Notes: generated by a model from the letters alone, not told the origin. Shown: positions 36,829 to 46,787, counted from the first letter of the stretch. The stretch is 64,000 nucleotides of DNA from Devosia sp. Root685 (GCF_001427875.1 NZ_LMHK01000002.1:685682-749681), one strand, 5' to 3'. Numbers and translations: made by a program.

Positions 36829-37031
36829 AAAAAATTTACCGCATCAAAACCCGGAAAAATTGCATGACCGGCCCCAAGGATTTAGTCACCTGAAGCGTCT
36901 TCTAAAAAGAAGTGATGCAGCAGCGTGATTCTTGGGGCGGAAGCGGCGGGATTTTATGACCGTTTCCTGACGTGTGAGGTTGTCGAACGAGCGCACCAGT
37001 GCCTCGTCGCGGTTTGATATTCAGGGTGTCG

Positions 37032-39665
37032 ATGAATTTTTCCAGGTTAGCTTTTTGTGTTGCCGCATTTGGATTGACCTTGTCCGCTCCCGCCTTGGGG
37101 CAACAGGTGCTTGGCGCGCTTGACGGCGTCGTCGACAGCCAGTTGCAGCGTGGCTGGTTCGGTGGAGAACAGGATGGCTGGTTCGTGCTGCGCAATGATG
37201 CGCAGGAAGATTCCGAACAGACCCTAACCATCAAGGCCGGCCCGCCCGGCGCCAATGGCCGGCATACCTCGGTCAATGTGACGCTCAATTCGACCCAGCC
37301 GAAAGCCGCGATCGGCATTGTCGTGCGCAATAGCGCCAACAAGGGCACTTGCGTCGCCGAACTGACCGCAGAAGCCGACGCGAACCTGTTCTGCGTCATC
37401 GATGGAAAGTTCGAGTCGATCGCCTCCCTCGCCAATGCCGCCAAGCTCGACGGCAGCGACATCGTCGAACTGGTCGAAACACCAGGCACCGCCCGCTTCA
37501 TCGTCAATGGCAAGACCCTGGGCGATGTCACCGATGGCGCCGCGCTGAGCGATGAAATCGGCGTCATGGCCTATGAGCGCGGCACGTTCGGTCTTGCCGA
37601 TTTCACGATCGCCGATGTGCCGGGCGGCAACAGCACGAGCGCACAGACCCAAGGCTCCGGCCTGCCGCCGCGTGGCGGCGCCGGTACACCGGCCGAGGAG
37701 CCGGCAACCGACGGGGGCGGCGACACAGCCTCGCGCATGGCCGCGATCATGGGTCCGCTGGCAGAGCCCATTCTCGGCACCGACGCGCGCGAGGGCTGGG
37801 ACGTGTTCCTCGAGGATGGCTGGATGGTGCTGGTCAATGCCACCAAGGCCAGCAGCGAAAACTACTTCACTGTCCCAACCGGCGGCCCCGTCAGCTCCGG
37901 TGAGCGCGTGGTGAGCGTCAGCGTCGGCATCCTGCCGCCCAAGGGCAGCACCGCGGAAGACTTCAAGCTCTCGGCCGCAGGCATCATCGTTGAAGGCACC
38001 AGCAGCAAGGATTCGTGCCTCGGCGAAATCACGCTCGGCGGCGACGGCGTCGTCATCTGCTTTGGCGATGATGGCAAGGGCGAAGAAATCGGCCGCCTGC
38101 CGGGCGCTGCCAAGGGCGATGGCAGCGACCTGATCGAATGGGTCGAGCAGCCCGGCGTCGGCGGCTTCTTCCTCAATGGCACGATCATTGCGCAGGTCAA
38201 CGATCACCCCGTGCTCGGCGGCGAGGTCGGCGTGCTCGCCTATGAGCGCGGCGATTTTTACTTCCGCGATTTCGTAGTTTCGGACACAGGTGCCGCCCCA
38301 ACCGGCGGCAAGGCCAAGGGCTCCGCGCCAGCGACGACCGGCAATTCGGATGTCGAAGAAATCCCCTTCATCAACAGCCATGAATCGCGACTGATCGGGG
38401 CCTATCTCGGCGTCACCAACGGCATCTTCATGCACGAATTCGGCCATGCGCTGATCGGGGAATTGCAGGTGCCCTCCACCGGCCCCGAGGAAGATGCCGT
38501 GGACATCTTCTCGGCCCTCCGCGTCGTCGAGCCCACCATGTATCCCTCGGGCGACGAAACCGTCGATCTGATCGGGCGCGAAGTGGCGGTCTATTCGGTC
38601 CTGCCCTGGTATTATGGCGGCATGCTCAATGCCGATAGCGGCCAGGAACTGCCCTGGCAGGATGAGCATACCGGCGACCTCCGCCGCTTCCGCAACACGT
38701 TTTGCGTCATCTATGGCGGCAATCCCGGCCTTTATGGCGATGTCGCCGCGCAGGTTGGTCTCGAAGAGCGGACGCTGTCGCGCTGCGAGGAAGAGTTCAA
38801 CCGCCAGAACCGCGCCTGGCGCACCATCCTGGCGCCACACACCCGCCTCAGCGCCTGGCACCCCGATGGCCACCTGACCGCCGACGCACCGGGCGCGACG
38901 ATCACCGTAACCTTCGAAGACCCCACGACGCCGATGAGCCGCTTCCTCGTCGATACGTTTGGCGACGGGCTGCGCGGCTTTGCCGACGATCTCGCCAAGA
39001 CCTATGCCCTGCCCCGCAATCTCACCGTGACCTATCGCAATTGCGGCGAGCTCAATGCCTGGTACAGCCCCAATGAGGGCAGTATCACCATGTGCTACGA
39101 TCTGATCGAATATCTGATCGAGATGATCGCCAATGTGGAACTGGGCGGTTCGGCCGCCGCCACCCCGCAGGCCGAAAGCCTGCCGGTGAAGTCCGAGATG
39201 ATGGCTACGGCCGGCGCGCTCAATGAGCTTGCCGATTATGGCGTGCCGGCGACCAATGTCCTCTTCCCCGCCCCCTATCGCGGCCCGACGCCCGCCGGAC
39301 ACACCCGCGCTCAAATGCTGACCACCCAATCCATGGTTGATCTCGTGACCAGCGGCGACAACTGGCTGCTAATCGACACCAGCGGCGGCGCCGAAACCCT
39401 GCCCGGCGCCTTTGCCGTGACCGATGCCGGGCGCGACGGCAGCCTGACCGACCGCTTCCAGGGTCTCGTCAACGACTGGCTGACCGACGAAACCGGCGGC
39501 GACAAGACCGTCCCGGTGATCTTCTTCGGCTCGGGCATGCAAGACCGCTCCGCCTACAATGCCGCGCTTCGCGCCGGCATGGGCGGCTGGAACGCCTATT
39601 GGTATCGCGGCGGCGTAGAAGCCTGGCAGGCCAATGGCCTGCCGATGGCCGAACAGACCGAATAG
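37032..39665 (+). CDS. secreted DUF4344 metallopeptidase-like protein with duplicated N-terminal domains and a cysteine-less rhodanese domain
   Basis: An 877-residue exported protein. A signal peptide (cut after ALG, residue 23) is followed by two related beta-rich domains (about 30-200 and 245-420; compare GWFVLRND with GWMVLVNA, and VMAYERGTFGLADFTI with VLAYERGDFYFRDFVV), each with a cysteine pair. Then comes a DUF4344 putative metallopeptidase with HEFGHALIGE (468-477) as zinc motif, an EEDAVD segment and a C-terminal block with NAWYSPNEGSITMCYDL. Residues about 735-877 resemble the rhodanese-like domain of PQQ-linked CXXCW proteins, ending AYWYRGGVEAWQANGLP, but the active-site loop reads FFGSGMQDRSA with no cysteine. 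Flanked by a hairpin and a terminator, it is a single-gene unit. Confidence 0.8.
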   Translation: MNFSRLAFCVAAFGLTLSAPALGQQVLGALDGVVDSQLQRGWFGGEQDGWFVLRNDAQEDSEQTLTIKAGPPGANGRHTSVNVTLNSTQPKAAIGIVVRNSANKGTCVAELTAEADANLFCVIDGKFESIASLANAAKLDGSDIVELVETPGTARFIVNGKTLGDVTDGAALSDEIGVMAYERGTFGLADFTIADVPGGNSTSAQTQGSGLPPRGGAGTPAEEPATDGGGDTASRMAAIMGPLAEPILGTDAREGWDVFLEDGWMVLVNATKASSENYFTVPTGGPVSSGERVVSVSVGILPPKGSTAEDFKLSAAGIIVEGTSSKDSCLGEITLGGDGVVICFGDDGKGEEIGRLPGAAKGDGSDLIEWVEQPGVGGFFLNGTIIAQVNDHPVLGGEVGVLAYERGDFYFRDFVVSDTGAAPTGGKAKGSAPATTGNSDVEEIPFINSHESRLIGAYLGVTNGIFMHEFGHALIGELQVPSTGPEEDAVDIFSALRVVEPTMYPSGDETVDLIGREVAVYSVLPWYYGGMLNADSGQELPWQDEHTGDLRRFRNTFCVIYGGNPGLYGDVAAQVGLEERTLSRCEEEFNRQNRAWRTILAPHTRLSAWHPDGHLTADAPGATITVTFEDPTTPMSRFLVDTFGDGLRGFADDLAKTYALPRNLTVTYRNCGELNAWYSPNEGSITMCYDLIEYLIEMIANVELGGSAAATPQAESLPVKSEMMATAGALNELADYGVPATNVLFPAPYRGPTPAGHTRAQMLTTQSMVDLVTSGDNWLLIDTSGGAETLPGAFAVTDAGRDGSLTDRFQGLVNDWLTDETGGDKTVPVIFFGSGMQDRSAYNAALRAGMGGWNAYWYRGGVEAWQANGLPMAEQTE

Positions 39666-39667
39666 CA

Positions 39668-39695
39668 AAAGGCCCGGCATCACTGCCGGGCCTTT
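39668..39695. terminator. bidirectional rho-independent terminator
   Basis: AAAGGCCCGGCA (39668-39679) pairs with TGCCGGGCCTTT (39684-39695) over a TCAC loop, followed by CGTTT; the A-rich left side gives a T tract on the other strand. It sits between the converging DUF4344 and CocE-type genes and serves both. Confidence 0.88.
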
Positions 39696-39698
39696 CGT

Positions 39699-41693
39699 TT
39701 ACATCAGGTCGCGCGGGAAGGACTGGTCCCAGTTCCGCTCGGCTCGCAAGAGCCCGTTCTCTTCCACCGACAGCTCTCCCGTCAGGTAGAAGGTATCGCG
39801 GTCCGAACGCATCTTCGTGACACTGTCGATACGGATGCGCCAGCCGTCGCGCCCCATCTCGTAACTCTGCGTAAGCACATATTCCGCCGATGTCGGATCA
39901 CTGTCGACAATGGCCAGCTCGCGCTTGAGGCTGTGGCTGAGTTCGGTGCCGATGTCGTCAAAGCGCAGGATACCCTCGCCAAAAAGACCGCCAATGCCTT
40001 CGGTGACATAGGTGGTCGTCCCCGCGACGTGATCCTGGCTCGACCAGCGGCGCACCGTGCCCGGATCGAGCTGGGAGATCGGCGTCGCGGGGCCATGGGC
40101 CGGCGGCGGGAAGCTGACGTCGGCACTGTCGGCCTTGCGCACCGGCAGCGACAGCGAACTGCCCGCTGTGTCCACGGTCAGCGTCGCCAGTTCCGGCGAT
40201 GGCCAGACCATGGGCCAATAGGAGGTGCCTATGGAAATGCGGATCGCATGCCCCGCCGCAAAGCGATGGCCGCAGTCGTTGAGTTTTACCACCACGTCAT
40301 AGAACTGGCCGGGCACCAGCGCTGCCGGCGCTTCATGGCTGTCACGATGCGTCAGGTTGAGCACCTGATAGCTGACACGCGTCACCGTGCCATCGGGCCG
40401 CACGTCCGAAAGACGCACAGAGACCTGCGCCACCGGCTTGTCGGAAGCCAGGCGCAATTTCAGCACCGGCGCGCCGAGGACGTCGAAGCTCGAAGTCAGC
40501 ACAGGCGTGTCAAAGACAAGAGCGCCGCCGTCATCGAGACGCTGGTCGGTCGGGTGTTCGCCGACGCAGCCGGTGCCCATCCATTCGCCCCCGGCCTTGC
40601 CGTGGCTCTGCGGCGAGCAGATGGCGAGCGTTCCCTCAGGCGCGCTGCCGGTATGAAGGCCATGATCGCTGCCGAGCTGGAAAAGCTTGGGAGCAATGGA
40701 CGCGGACGGCCAGTTCGCCTCCCCGACCCAGCGACCCGGTGCATCGGTGCGGGTGCCGGTGGGGGCGACGCTGTCATTGATATAGGCGCGAAGATCGGGC
40801 TCGTTCATGACGCCGGTATCCCGCCCCTTGAGCCAATGGTCCCACCAGCGCACGGCCTCTTGCAGGAAGCCGATGGCCGGGCCGGGAACACCGTCCTGCG
40901 GATAGATATGACCCCAGGGGCCGATGATGGCCTTGCGCGGTGTCTTCAGCCCTTCGAGGAGACGCGGCACGGCATTGGTATAGCTGTCGGCCCAGCCGCC
41001 AATGGCGAGCACCGGAACCTCGATATCCGAAAAATCCTCGCAGACCGAACCGTGCTTCCAATAATCGTCATAGCGCTGGTGTTCGAGCCAGAGCGCGGGA
41101 AAGAAGGGCAGGTTTTCGACGCGCTTCAGCCACGCCTCGCGCCAGCCTTCCCCGACAATTTCGGGATCGAGCGGCCGGGCCTGATAGGCCAGCATGATCG
41201 TGCCCCACCACAAATTATCGTTGAGCAGCAACCCGCCCATATAGTGGATGTCGTCGGTGTAACGATTGTCGGTCGAATAGGCGGTGATGATGGCCTTGAG
41301 CGCCGGCGGACGCCGCGCCGCCACCTGCAAGCCGTTGAAACCGCCCCAGCTCTTGCCCATCATACCGACGTTGCCGTCGCACCAGGGCTGGGCGGCAATC
41401 CAGGCGATGACCTCGAGCGCATCATCCTGTTCCTGCTTCAGATATTCGTCGGCCATATGGCCATCGCTCTCGCCTGAGCCGCGCATATCGACGCGAATGG
41501 CGGCATAGCCGTTCTGGGCAAAAAAGCCGTGCATGGGCTCGTCCCGCCCGCGCGTCCCGTCGCGCTTGCGATAGGGAATATATTCAAGGATCGCCGGGAC
41601 CTTGGCGTCGTCCTCAGGCAGGAACAGCCGCGCGCCGAGCCGCGTACCGTCGCTGAGGGGGATCCAGATATGTTCGGTGATGCGAATGGTCAT
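39699..41693 (-). CDS. CocE/NonD family hydrolase (X-Pro dipeptidyl-peptidase S15-like)
   Basis: A 664-residue alpha/beta hydrolase of the S15/CocE family. The N-terminus IWIPLSDGTRLGARLFLPEDD, then PYRKRDG, RVDMRGSGESDG and the nucleophile elbow GMMGKSWGGFNGLQ (Ser) are clear, followed by a lid region and a C-terminal beta-sandwich (PepX_C: VRLSDVRPDGTVTRVSYQVLNLTHRDS). No signal peptide, so it is cytosolic. Members cleave acyl, amide or proline-dipeptide bonds. ATG 41693 is chosen since the family begins there. It follows the peptide-type ABC operon after a 150-base gap that holds a palindromic repeat; it may act on the imported compound. Confidence 0.88.
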   Translation of the reverse strand: MTIRITEHIWIPLSDGTRLGARLFLPEDDAKVPAILEYIPYRKRDGTRGRDEPMHGFFAQNGYAAIRVDMRGSGESDGHMADEYLKQEQDDALEVIAWIAAQPWCDGNVGMMGKSWGGFNGLQVAARRPPALKAIITAYSTDNRYTDDIHYMGGLLLNDNLWWGTIMLAYQARPLDPEIVGEGWREAWLKRVENLPFFPALWLEHQRYDDYWKHGSVCEDFSDIEVPVLAIGGWADSYTNAVPRLLEGLKTPRKAIIGPWGHIYPQDGVPGPAIGFLQEAVRWWDHWLKGRDTGVMNEPDLRAYINDSVAPTGTRTDAPGRWVGEANWPSASIAPKLFQLGSDHGLHTGSAPEGTLAICSPQSHGKAGGEWMGTGCVGEHPTDQRLDDGGALVFDTPVLTSSFDVLGAPVLKLRLASDKPVAQVSVRLSDVRPDGTVTRVSYQVLNLTHRDSHEAPAALVPGQFYDVVVKLNDCGHRFAAGHAIRISIGTSYWPMVWPSPELATLTVDTAGSSLSLPVRKADSADVSFPPPAHGPATPISQLDPGTVRRWSSQDHVAGTTTYVTEGIGGLFGEGILRFDDIGTELSHSLKRELAIVDSDPTSAEYVLTQSYEMGRDGWRIRIDSVTKMRSDRDTFYLTGELSVEENGLLRAERNWDQSFPRDLM

Positions 41694-41745
41694 GAGAAAG
41701 TCCGGAAATTTCTTAAAATTCGCGGATGCTTTCACACCCACCTTC

Positions 41746-41817
41746 TGTCATCCCGGCCTTGAGCCGGGATCCATCTTGAGATCTCAGGATGGGCCCCGGC
41801 CTAAAGCCGGGGTGACA
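41746..41817. repeat. REP-like palindromic intergenic element
   Basis: A 72-base element bounded by TGTCA and TGACA. It contains two GC hairpins, CCCGGCCTTGAGCCGGG and CCCCGGCCTAAAGCCGGGG, around a centre with GAGATCTC. Elements of this style (GTCATCCCGG...CCGGGGTGAC) are scattered in Rhizobiales genomes. A shorter relative is at 54144-54166. Confidence 0.75.
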
Positions 41818-41843
41818 TCCGAGTTTGCAAAAGCGACAGCGCG

Positions 41844-43448
41844 CTAGGCCGTCACCTGCCGCTTGGCCAAGACATCATCGAGCCAGTCACGGCGCAATTC
41901 GGGCACCGAGGTCACCAGCTCTTCGGTATAGGGGTGGAAAGGCGGCTGGAAGATTTCCGCCGTCGGCCCCTGCTCGACTATTCTGCCGCGCCGCATGACA
42001 AGCGTGCGGTCGGCCAGGCGCCGCACGACGCCCAGATCATGGGTGATAAAGAGATAGGAAAGCCCCAATTCCTGCTGCAGGCTTTTCAGCAGCTTGAGAA
42101 TGTCCTCGGCCACCAGCGGATCAAGCGCAGAGGTGACTTCATCGCAGATGATCAGATCGGGCTTGGCCGCGAGCGCCCGGGCAATGCAGACGCGCTGCTT
42201 CTGCCCGCCTGACAGGGCACCCGGCAGACGCGTTGCAAAATCCTGCGGCAGGCCAATGAGATCGAGGAGGCGCGAAACCTCTTTCGCCTTGGGCACATCA
42301 TGCATGCCGAAGTAGAATTTCATCGGCCGTCCGATGATTTCTCCAACCGTTTGGCGCGGATTGAGCGCCACGTCGGGCAGCTGATAGACGAGTTGAATAC
42401 GCCGCAATTCCTCTTTGCTGCGATGCTTGTAGGAGCGATCGAGCCGGCGCCCGTCAAAGCTCACCATGCCCGCAGACGTCGGCAGCAGGCCGGCAATGGC
42501 ACGGGCCAAGGTCGATTTGCCCGAGCCGGATTCACCCACCACGGCCAGCGTCTCGCCCCGGCGCAGATTGCACGAAATATCGTCCAGCACCGGCGTCTTG
42601 CCATAATAGGCATGGACCGAACTGACATCGAGCAGCACGTCGCCAACACTATGCGAGGCAATGGCGCCCGAGAGATTACCCTGCCGCTCGGCAACGAGCA
42701 TCCGCGTATAATCCTCACGCGGCGCTTCGAGCACCTGCTCGGCCGTCCCCTCTTCCACCATTTTGCCGTGGCGCAGCACCATGATGCGATTGGCGATCTG
42801 GGCCACAACGGCAAGGTCATGGGTGATGTAGAGGGCCGAGGTATTGTAGCGCTGGATCAGGCTTCGCAGCAGCGCCAGCACCTCGATCTGCGTCGTCACA
42901 TCGAGCGCCGTCGTCGGCTCATCGAGGACGATAATATCGGGCCTGCAGGACATGGCCATGGCCACCATGGCGCGCTGCAATTGGCCGCCGGAAACCTGAT
43001 GCGGATAGCGCTCCCCAAAGGTTTCGGGATTGGGCAGTTGCAGAGTTTTCAGCAGTTCAAGCTTCCAGGCTTCCGCTTGCGGCCGGGTCATCTTGCCGTG
43101 ATACAAAGCACCTTCGACGATCTGTTCACCAATGCGAATGGCCGGATTGAACGCCGCTGCCGCCGATTGCGCCACATAGGCAATCCGCGCCCCGCGCATG
43201 TTTTCGCGATTGGCGCGGGTTCCTTCCATCAGCGATGTACCGCCGATGTCGATCGTACCACCCACGATCCGGCAACCGCCACGGCCATAGCCCATGGCCG
43301 CAAGGCCGATGGTGGATTTGCCCGCGCCGGATTCACCGATCAGCCCCAGCACTTCGCCCGGCGCGAGATCGAGATCGATCCCATCGACAAGCAGATTGCC
43401 ATTGGGCGCCGCAACCTTGAGGCCACGAATAGTGAGCACATTACTCAT
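41844..43448 (-). CDS. peptide-type ABC transporter ATPase with two fused nucleotide-binding domains
   Basis: A 534-residue double ATPase of the GsiA/YejF kind. Domain 1 has Walker A GLIGESGAGKST, signature QVSGGQLQRAM and Walker [15 protein letters not shown]; domain 2 has VVGESGSGKST, LSGGQKQRVCIARAL and LIICDEVTSALDPL. Both are intact. It replaces the separate OppD and OppF seen in the importer at 21046-23006. The start overlaps the permease stop by four bases (ATGA). Confidence 0.92.
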   Translation of the reverse strand: MSNVLTIRGLKVAAPNGNLLVDGIDLDLAPGEVLGLIGESGAGKSTIGLAAMGYGRGGCRIVGGTIDIGGTSLMEGTRANRENMRGARIAYVAQSAAAAFNPAIRIGEQIVEGALYHGKMTRPQAEAWKLELLKTLQLPNPETFGERYPHQVSGGQLQRAMVAMAMSCRPDIIVLDEPTTALDVTTQIEVLALLRSLIQRYNTSALYITHDLAVVAQIANRIMVLRHGKMVEEGTAEQVLEAPREDYTRMLVAERQGNLSGAIASHSVGDVLLDVSSVHAYYGKTPVLDDISCNLRRGETLAVVGESGSGKSTLARAIAGLLPTSAGMVSFDGRRLDRSYKHRSKEELRRIQLVYQLPDVALNPRQTVGEIIGRPMKFYFGMHDVPKAKEVSRLLDLIGLPQDFATRLPGALSGGQKQRVCIARALAAKPDLIICDEVTSALDPLVAEDILKLLKSLQQELGLSYLFITHDLGVVRRLADRTLVMRRGRIVEQGPTAEIFQPPFHPYTEELVTSVPELRRDWLDDVLAKRQVTA

Positions 43449-44272
43449 CGATCGGCTCCCTGGGTTGTGCCGGCCGCGTTCAGCAGCCAGTCGACCACCA
43501 GATTGACCCCGATTGTAAGAAGCGCAATCGCGGCCGCCGGAAACAGCGGCGCGTAAAGCCCGTACAAAATGGCCTGCTGATTATCCTTCACCATGCCACC
43601 CCAATCCGCGAAAGGCGGCTGAATGCCAAGGCCGAGGAACGAAAGGCCGGCAACGAACAGGAAGGTGAAGCAAAAGCGCATGCCGAATTCGGCGATCAGC
43701 GGCGGCAACGCATTGGGCAGGATTTCGCGCGTGATCAGCCAGCCCATGCTTTCGCCGCGCAAACGCGCAGTTTCGGCATATTCGAGCACCGAAATGCCCT
43801 GCGCCACGACACGCGCCAAACGAAACACGCGCGTACTATCGAGAAGCGCAATGGTAAAAATCAGCACCGGCACCGAAGAGCCAAGCGCCTGCAGCACCAC
43901 CAGCGCCGAAATCAGCACCGGAATGCACATGACGGTATCGACAATGCGCGAGAGCACGGTATCGACCCAACCGCCAAACAGCGCCGCAACGAATCCGAGC
44001 GGAATGCCGATCGAGAACGAAATCAGCGATGCCGCCAGCGACACACCGATCGACATCTGCGCCCCAGCAAGCAGCCGCGAAAACATGTCGCGGCCGTTCT
44101 GATCGAGACCGAACCAGAACTGGCTCGACGGCGGATCGAAGGGCGCGCCGACGATCTCGTTCATGCCATAGGGCGCCAGCATCGGCCCGAGGAGAAACAC
44201 CAGGAGGTTGAGCGTCACGATGGTGAGCCCGAGCCAGGCGGAAACGGGAATTGCCTTGAGTTTGCTGGTCAT
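43445..44272 (-). CDS. ABC transporter permease (DppC-like)
   Basis: A 275-residue permease with the DppC pattern: LGPMLAPYGMNEIVGAPFDPPSSQFWFGLDQNGRDMFSRLLAGAQMS near the N-terminus and an EAA loop (AETARLRGESMGWLITREILPN). About six helices. Overlaps its neighbours at both ends by ATGA-type junctions. Confidence 0.92.
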   Translation of the reverse strand: MTSKLKAIPVSAWLGLTIVTLNLLVFLLGPMLAPYGMNEIVGAPFDPPSSQFWFGLDQNGRDMFSRLLAGAQMSIGVSLAASLISFSIGIPLGFVAALFGGWVDTVLSRIVDTVMCIPVLISALVVLQALGSSVPVLIFTIALLDSTRVFRLARVVAQGISVLEYAETARLRGESMGWLITREILPNALPPLIAEFGMRFCFTFLFVAGLSFLGLGIQPPFADWGGMVKDNQQAILYGLYAPLFPAAAIALLTIGVNLVVDWLLNAAGTTQGADR

Positions 44273-45216
44273 CGTGGATGCCTCAGGCGTGGATTGAGGG
44301 CGATGGCGGCGATATCGGCAATGGAATTGAGGATGACATAGGCCGCCCCAAAAACCATGGCGGCCGCCTGCACCAGCGGCAGATCGCGCTTGGCGACCGC
44401 ATCGACCATGAAGCGCCCGAGCCCGTTATAGTTGAAGATCGCTTCCACCAGCACGACGCCGGTTATGAGATAGGCGATGTTGAACGCCACCACATTGACG
44501 ATGGGCGCCGCCGCGTTGGGCAGCGCATGGCGCAGCACCACGCGCTTGGTCCGCAGACCCTTCAAAAACGCCGTTTCCACATAGGCTTGATCCATGACCG
44601 AAAGCACAGCCGTGCGGGTCATGCGCATCATCTGCGCCACGGTGACGAGCACCAGCGTCAAAGCCGGCAAGGTCGTCGCCCGCAGCCAGTCAGGAAAGCT
44701 CATGCCCGCATAGGTATCGGCAAGGCTCGGCAAGAGGTTGAACTGCACCGAGAGGAACAGGATCAGCAGCAGGCCCAAAAAGTATTCAGGCAGGGACACG
44801 AAGGCCAGCGCCACGATATTGATGCCGCGGTCGAACACCCCGCCCCGGCGCACCGCCGCCGCGAGGCCCAGCAACACGGCAATCGGCACCGAGACAATGG
44901 CAGCATAGGCGGCGAGCGCCATGGTATTACCAAAACGCGGCCAGAGGAGATCGGCCACCGGCTGACGATTGGCCAGCGACATACCGAGATCCCCGGTCAC
45001 GAAACCATGGAGCCAGCCGAGATAACGCTGCCAGGCGGGAAGATCGAGGCCGAGATCCTGTCGGAGAGCAGCCAGCGATTGCGGCGTTGCATTCTGTCCG
45101 AGAATTGCCGAGGCGACGTCGCCCGGCAGGAGCTGGGTGCCCGCGAAAATCAACGCGGACACCAGCAGGAGCGTCAGGACCCCAAGCGCGACACGCTTAA
45201 GGATGAGTTGGATCAT
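44269..45216 (-). CDS. ABC transporter permease (DppB-like)
   Basis: A 315-residue permease starting MIQLILKRVALGVLTLLLVS, with the DppB-type loop LLPGDVASAILGQNATPQSL, the LSLPEYFLGLLLILFLSVQFNLLP segment and the EAA region (VDAVAKRDLPLVQAAAM). The start ATG shares one base with the stop of the binding protein (TAATG), so it is translated directly after it. Confidence 0.92.
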   Translation of the reverse strand: MIQLILKRVALGVLTLLLVSALIFAGTQLLPGDVASAILGQNATPQSLAALRQDLGLDLPAWQRYLGWLHGFVTGDLGMSLANRQPVADLLWPRFGNTMALAAYAAIVSVPIAVLLGLAAAVRRGGVFDRGINIVALAFVSLPEYFLGLLLILFLSVQFNLLPSLADTYAGMSFPDWLRATTLPALTLVLVTVAQMMRMTRTAVLSVMDQAYVETAFLKGLRTKRVVLRHALPNAAAPIVNVVAFNIAYLITGVVLVEAIFNYNGLGRFMVDAVAKRDLPLVQAAAMVFGAAYVILNSIADIAAIALNPRLRHPR

Positions 45217-46787
45217 TATGCTTCGAGCCAGACCTTTTCAGCGAGGCGCGCGCCCATGAAGTTGAACATCGGATGGGTGGTCACCCCGCCAAGCTTGGAG
45301 GAAACGGCATCGAGATAATCGCCGAACATCGGGATCATCGCGCCGCCATCGTCGGAAACCAACCGCTGGAGTTCGGCGTAGATTTCCTTGCGCTTGGCAT
45401 TGTCGAGCAGTGCCCGCGCTTCGATCAACTTGGCGTCGAACGTCTCGTTCTTCCAATGCGTATCGTTCTGCGCCGAGGTCGAGGAATAGGCGATGGTCAG
45501 CATCTGATCGGCCGTCGGACGACCGCCCCAATAGCCCATCGAGAACGGCGCCTTCATCCAGACATTGGACCAGTAGCCGTCTGCCGGCTCGCGCTTGATC
45601 GAGAGATTGATGCCTGAGGCGGCAGCATTGCCCTGGAAGATCGCCGCCGCGTCAACCGCCCCCGAAAAGGCCGCGTCCGAAGCCGAGAGTTCGATGTTGA
45701 GGCTGTCGAGACCGGCTTCCTTCAAATAGAACTTGGACTTTTCGGGATCATAGGCGCGCTGCGGCAGGTCCGCGGCGTAGAACGGGTCCGTCACCGGGAT
45801 CGGATGATCGTTGCCGAGCTGGCCATAGCCACGCAGCGCCGTGGTCAGAAGCTGCTCGCGGTCGATCGCATACTTGATCGCCATGCGCACATTGTTGTCG
45901 GTGTAAACGCCCTGGGTGCAATCCATCAGGAAGGTGAAGTGCTGGCCACCGGCCGACTGCACCACTGAAAGGTTCGGATTGCGCTTGAGGAGATCGACAG
46001 TCTTGAAATCGAGCTGATTGATGGCGTGCACCTGCCCACTCATCATCGCATTGGTGCGGGCCGCGATATCGTTGATAACGATGACTTCGACCGCATCGAC
46101 CCAGGCGGTATCGGGCTTCCAGTAACTTTCGTTGCGGGTAAAGCGCGCCCGCACGCCCGGCTCGTAGCTTTCCATGACGAAGGGACCGGTACCGATCGGC
46201 TTGGTCCAGTCCTCGAAGCCTTCGGGCACGATGAGGAAGTGATAGTCGGAAAGAATATAGGGCAGATCGGCATTGCCGCTGTCGAGCACGATCTTGATTT
46301 CGCTGTCCGACACCTTGACCACATCGGAGAACTGGCCGGCCGTCGAGCGCGCCGCCGAGGTCGAACCCGCGCCACGATGCAGGTTCAGCGAATAGAGAAT
46401 ATCTTCGGCGCCCAGCGTCTTGCCATTGTGGAAGGTGACGCCCTGACGGATTTTAAAGGTCCATTCCTTGGCGTCGGCCGAAGGTTCCCAGCTTTCGAAC
46501 AGCTCGGGCTGGACCATATTGTCCTTGTCGATTTCGACAAGCCCGTTGAAGACCATATAGGCCTGGTTGACCGGCACCCAGTCATTGAGCACGCGAATGT
46601 CGAAATTGTCGGTGGTAGAACCGCCGCCGATCCCGAGCTTGAGCACACCGCCGCGCTTGGGCGCGGCTTCCTGCGCGAATGCGGACGGCACAACGAGGCC
46701 GCTGGCGAGAGTGGTGAGACCGAGCCCTGCTGCACCAGCGATGAACTGGCGGCGGCTCAGGTCGAATGACGACGTGTTCTGCGACAT
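45216..46787 (-). CDS. family 5 solute-binding protein with Tat signal
   Basis: A 523-residue periplasmic binding protein. The N-terminus has the twin-arginine motif SRRQFIAG followed by a hydrophobic stretch and an AFAQ cleavage site, so it is likely exported folded by Tat, unlike the Sec-type binding protein at 24854. Family 5 landmarks are WTFKIRQGVTFHNGKTLGAEDI, GPFVMESYEPGVRARFTRN and NVRMAIKYAIDREQL. AGGTAGGAAT before ATG 46787 fixes the start. It opens a four-gene importer operon; the 21-base palindrome at 46882-46902 lies about 95 bases upstream. Confidence 0.92.
   Translation of the reverse strand: MSQNTSSFDLSRRQFIAGAAGLGLTTLASGLVVPSAFAQEAAPKRGGVLKLGIGGGSTTDNFDIRVLNDWVPVNQAYMVFNGLVEIDKDNMVQPELFESWEPSADAKEWTFKIRQGVTFHNGKTLGAEDILYSLNLHRGAGSTSAARSTAGQFSDVVKVSDSEIKIVLDSGNADLPYILSDYHFLIVPEGFEDWTKPIGTGPFVMESYEPGVRARFTRNESYWKPDTAWVDAVEVIVINDIAARTNAMMSGQVHAINQLDFKTVDLLKRNPNLSVVQSAGGQHFTFLMDCTQGVYTDNNVRMAIKYAIDREQLLTTALRGYGQLGNDHPIPVTDPFYAADLPQRAYDPEKSKFYLKEAGLDSLNIELSASDAAFSGAVDAAAIFQGNAAASGINLSIKREPADGYWSNVWMKAPFSMGYWGGRPTADQMLTIAYSSTSAQNDTHWKNETFDAKLIEARALLDNAKRKEIYAELQRLVSDDGGAMIPMFGDYLDAVSSKLGGVTTHPMFNFMGARLAEKVWLEA

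Noticed and set aside
37224..39329. Long minus-strand open frame of about 701 codons inside the DUF4344 gene
   Set aside because: Antisense to a protein with signal peptide and zinc motif; composition typical of a shadow.
39933..41477. Plus-strand open frame of 514 codons inside the CocE-type gene
   Set aside because: Arg/His-rich shadow of the S15-family hydrolase, which has an intact catalytic motif on the other strand.
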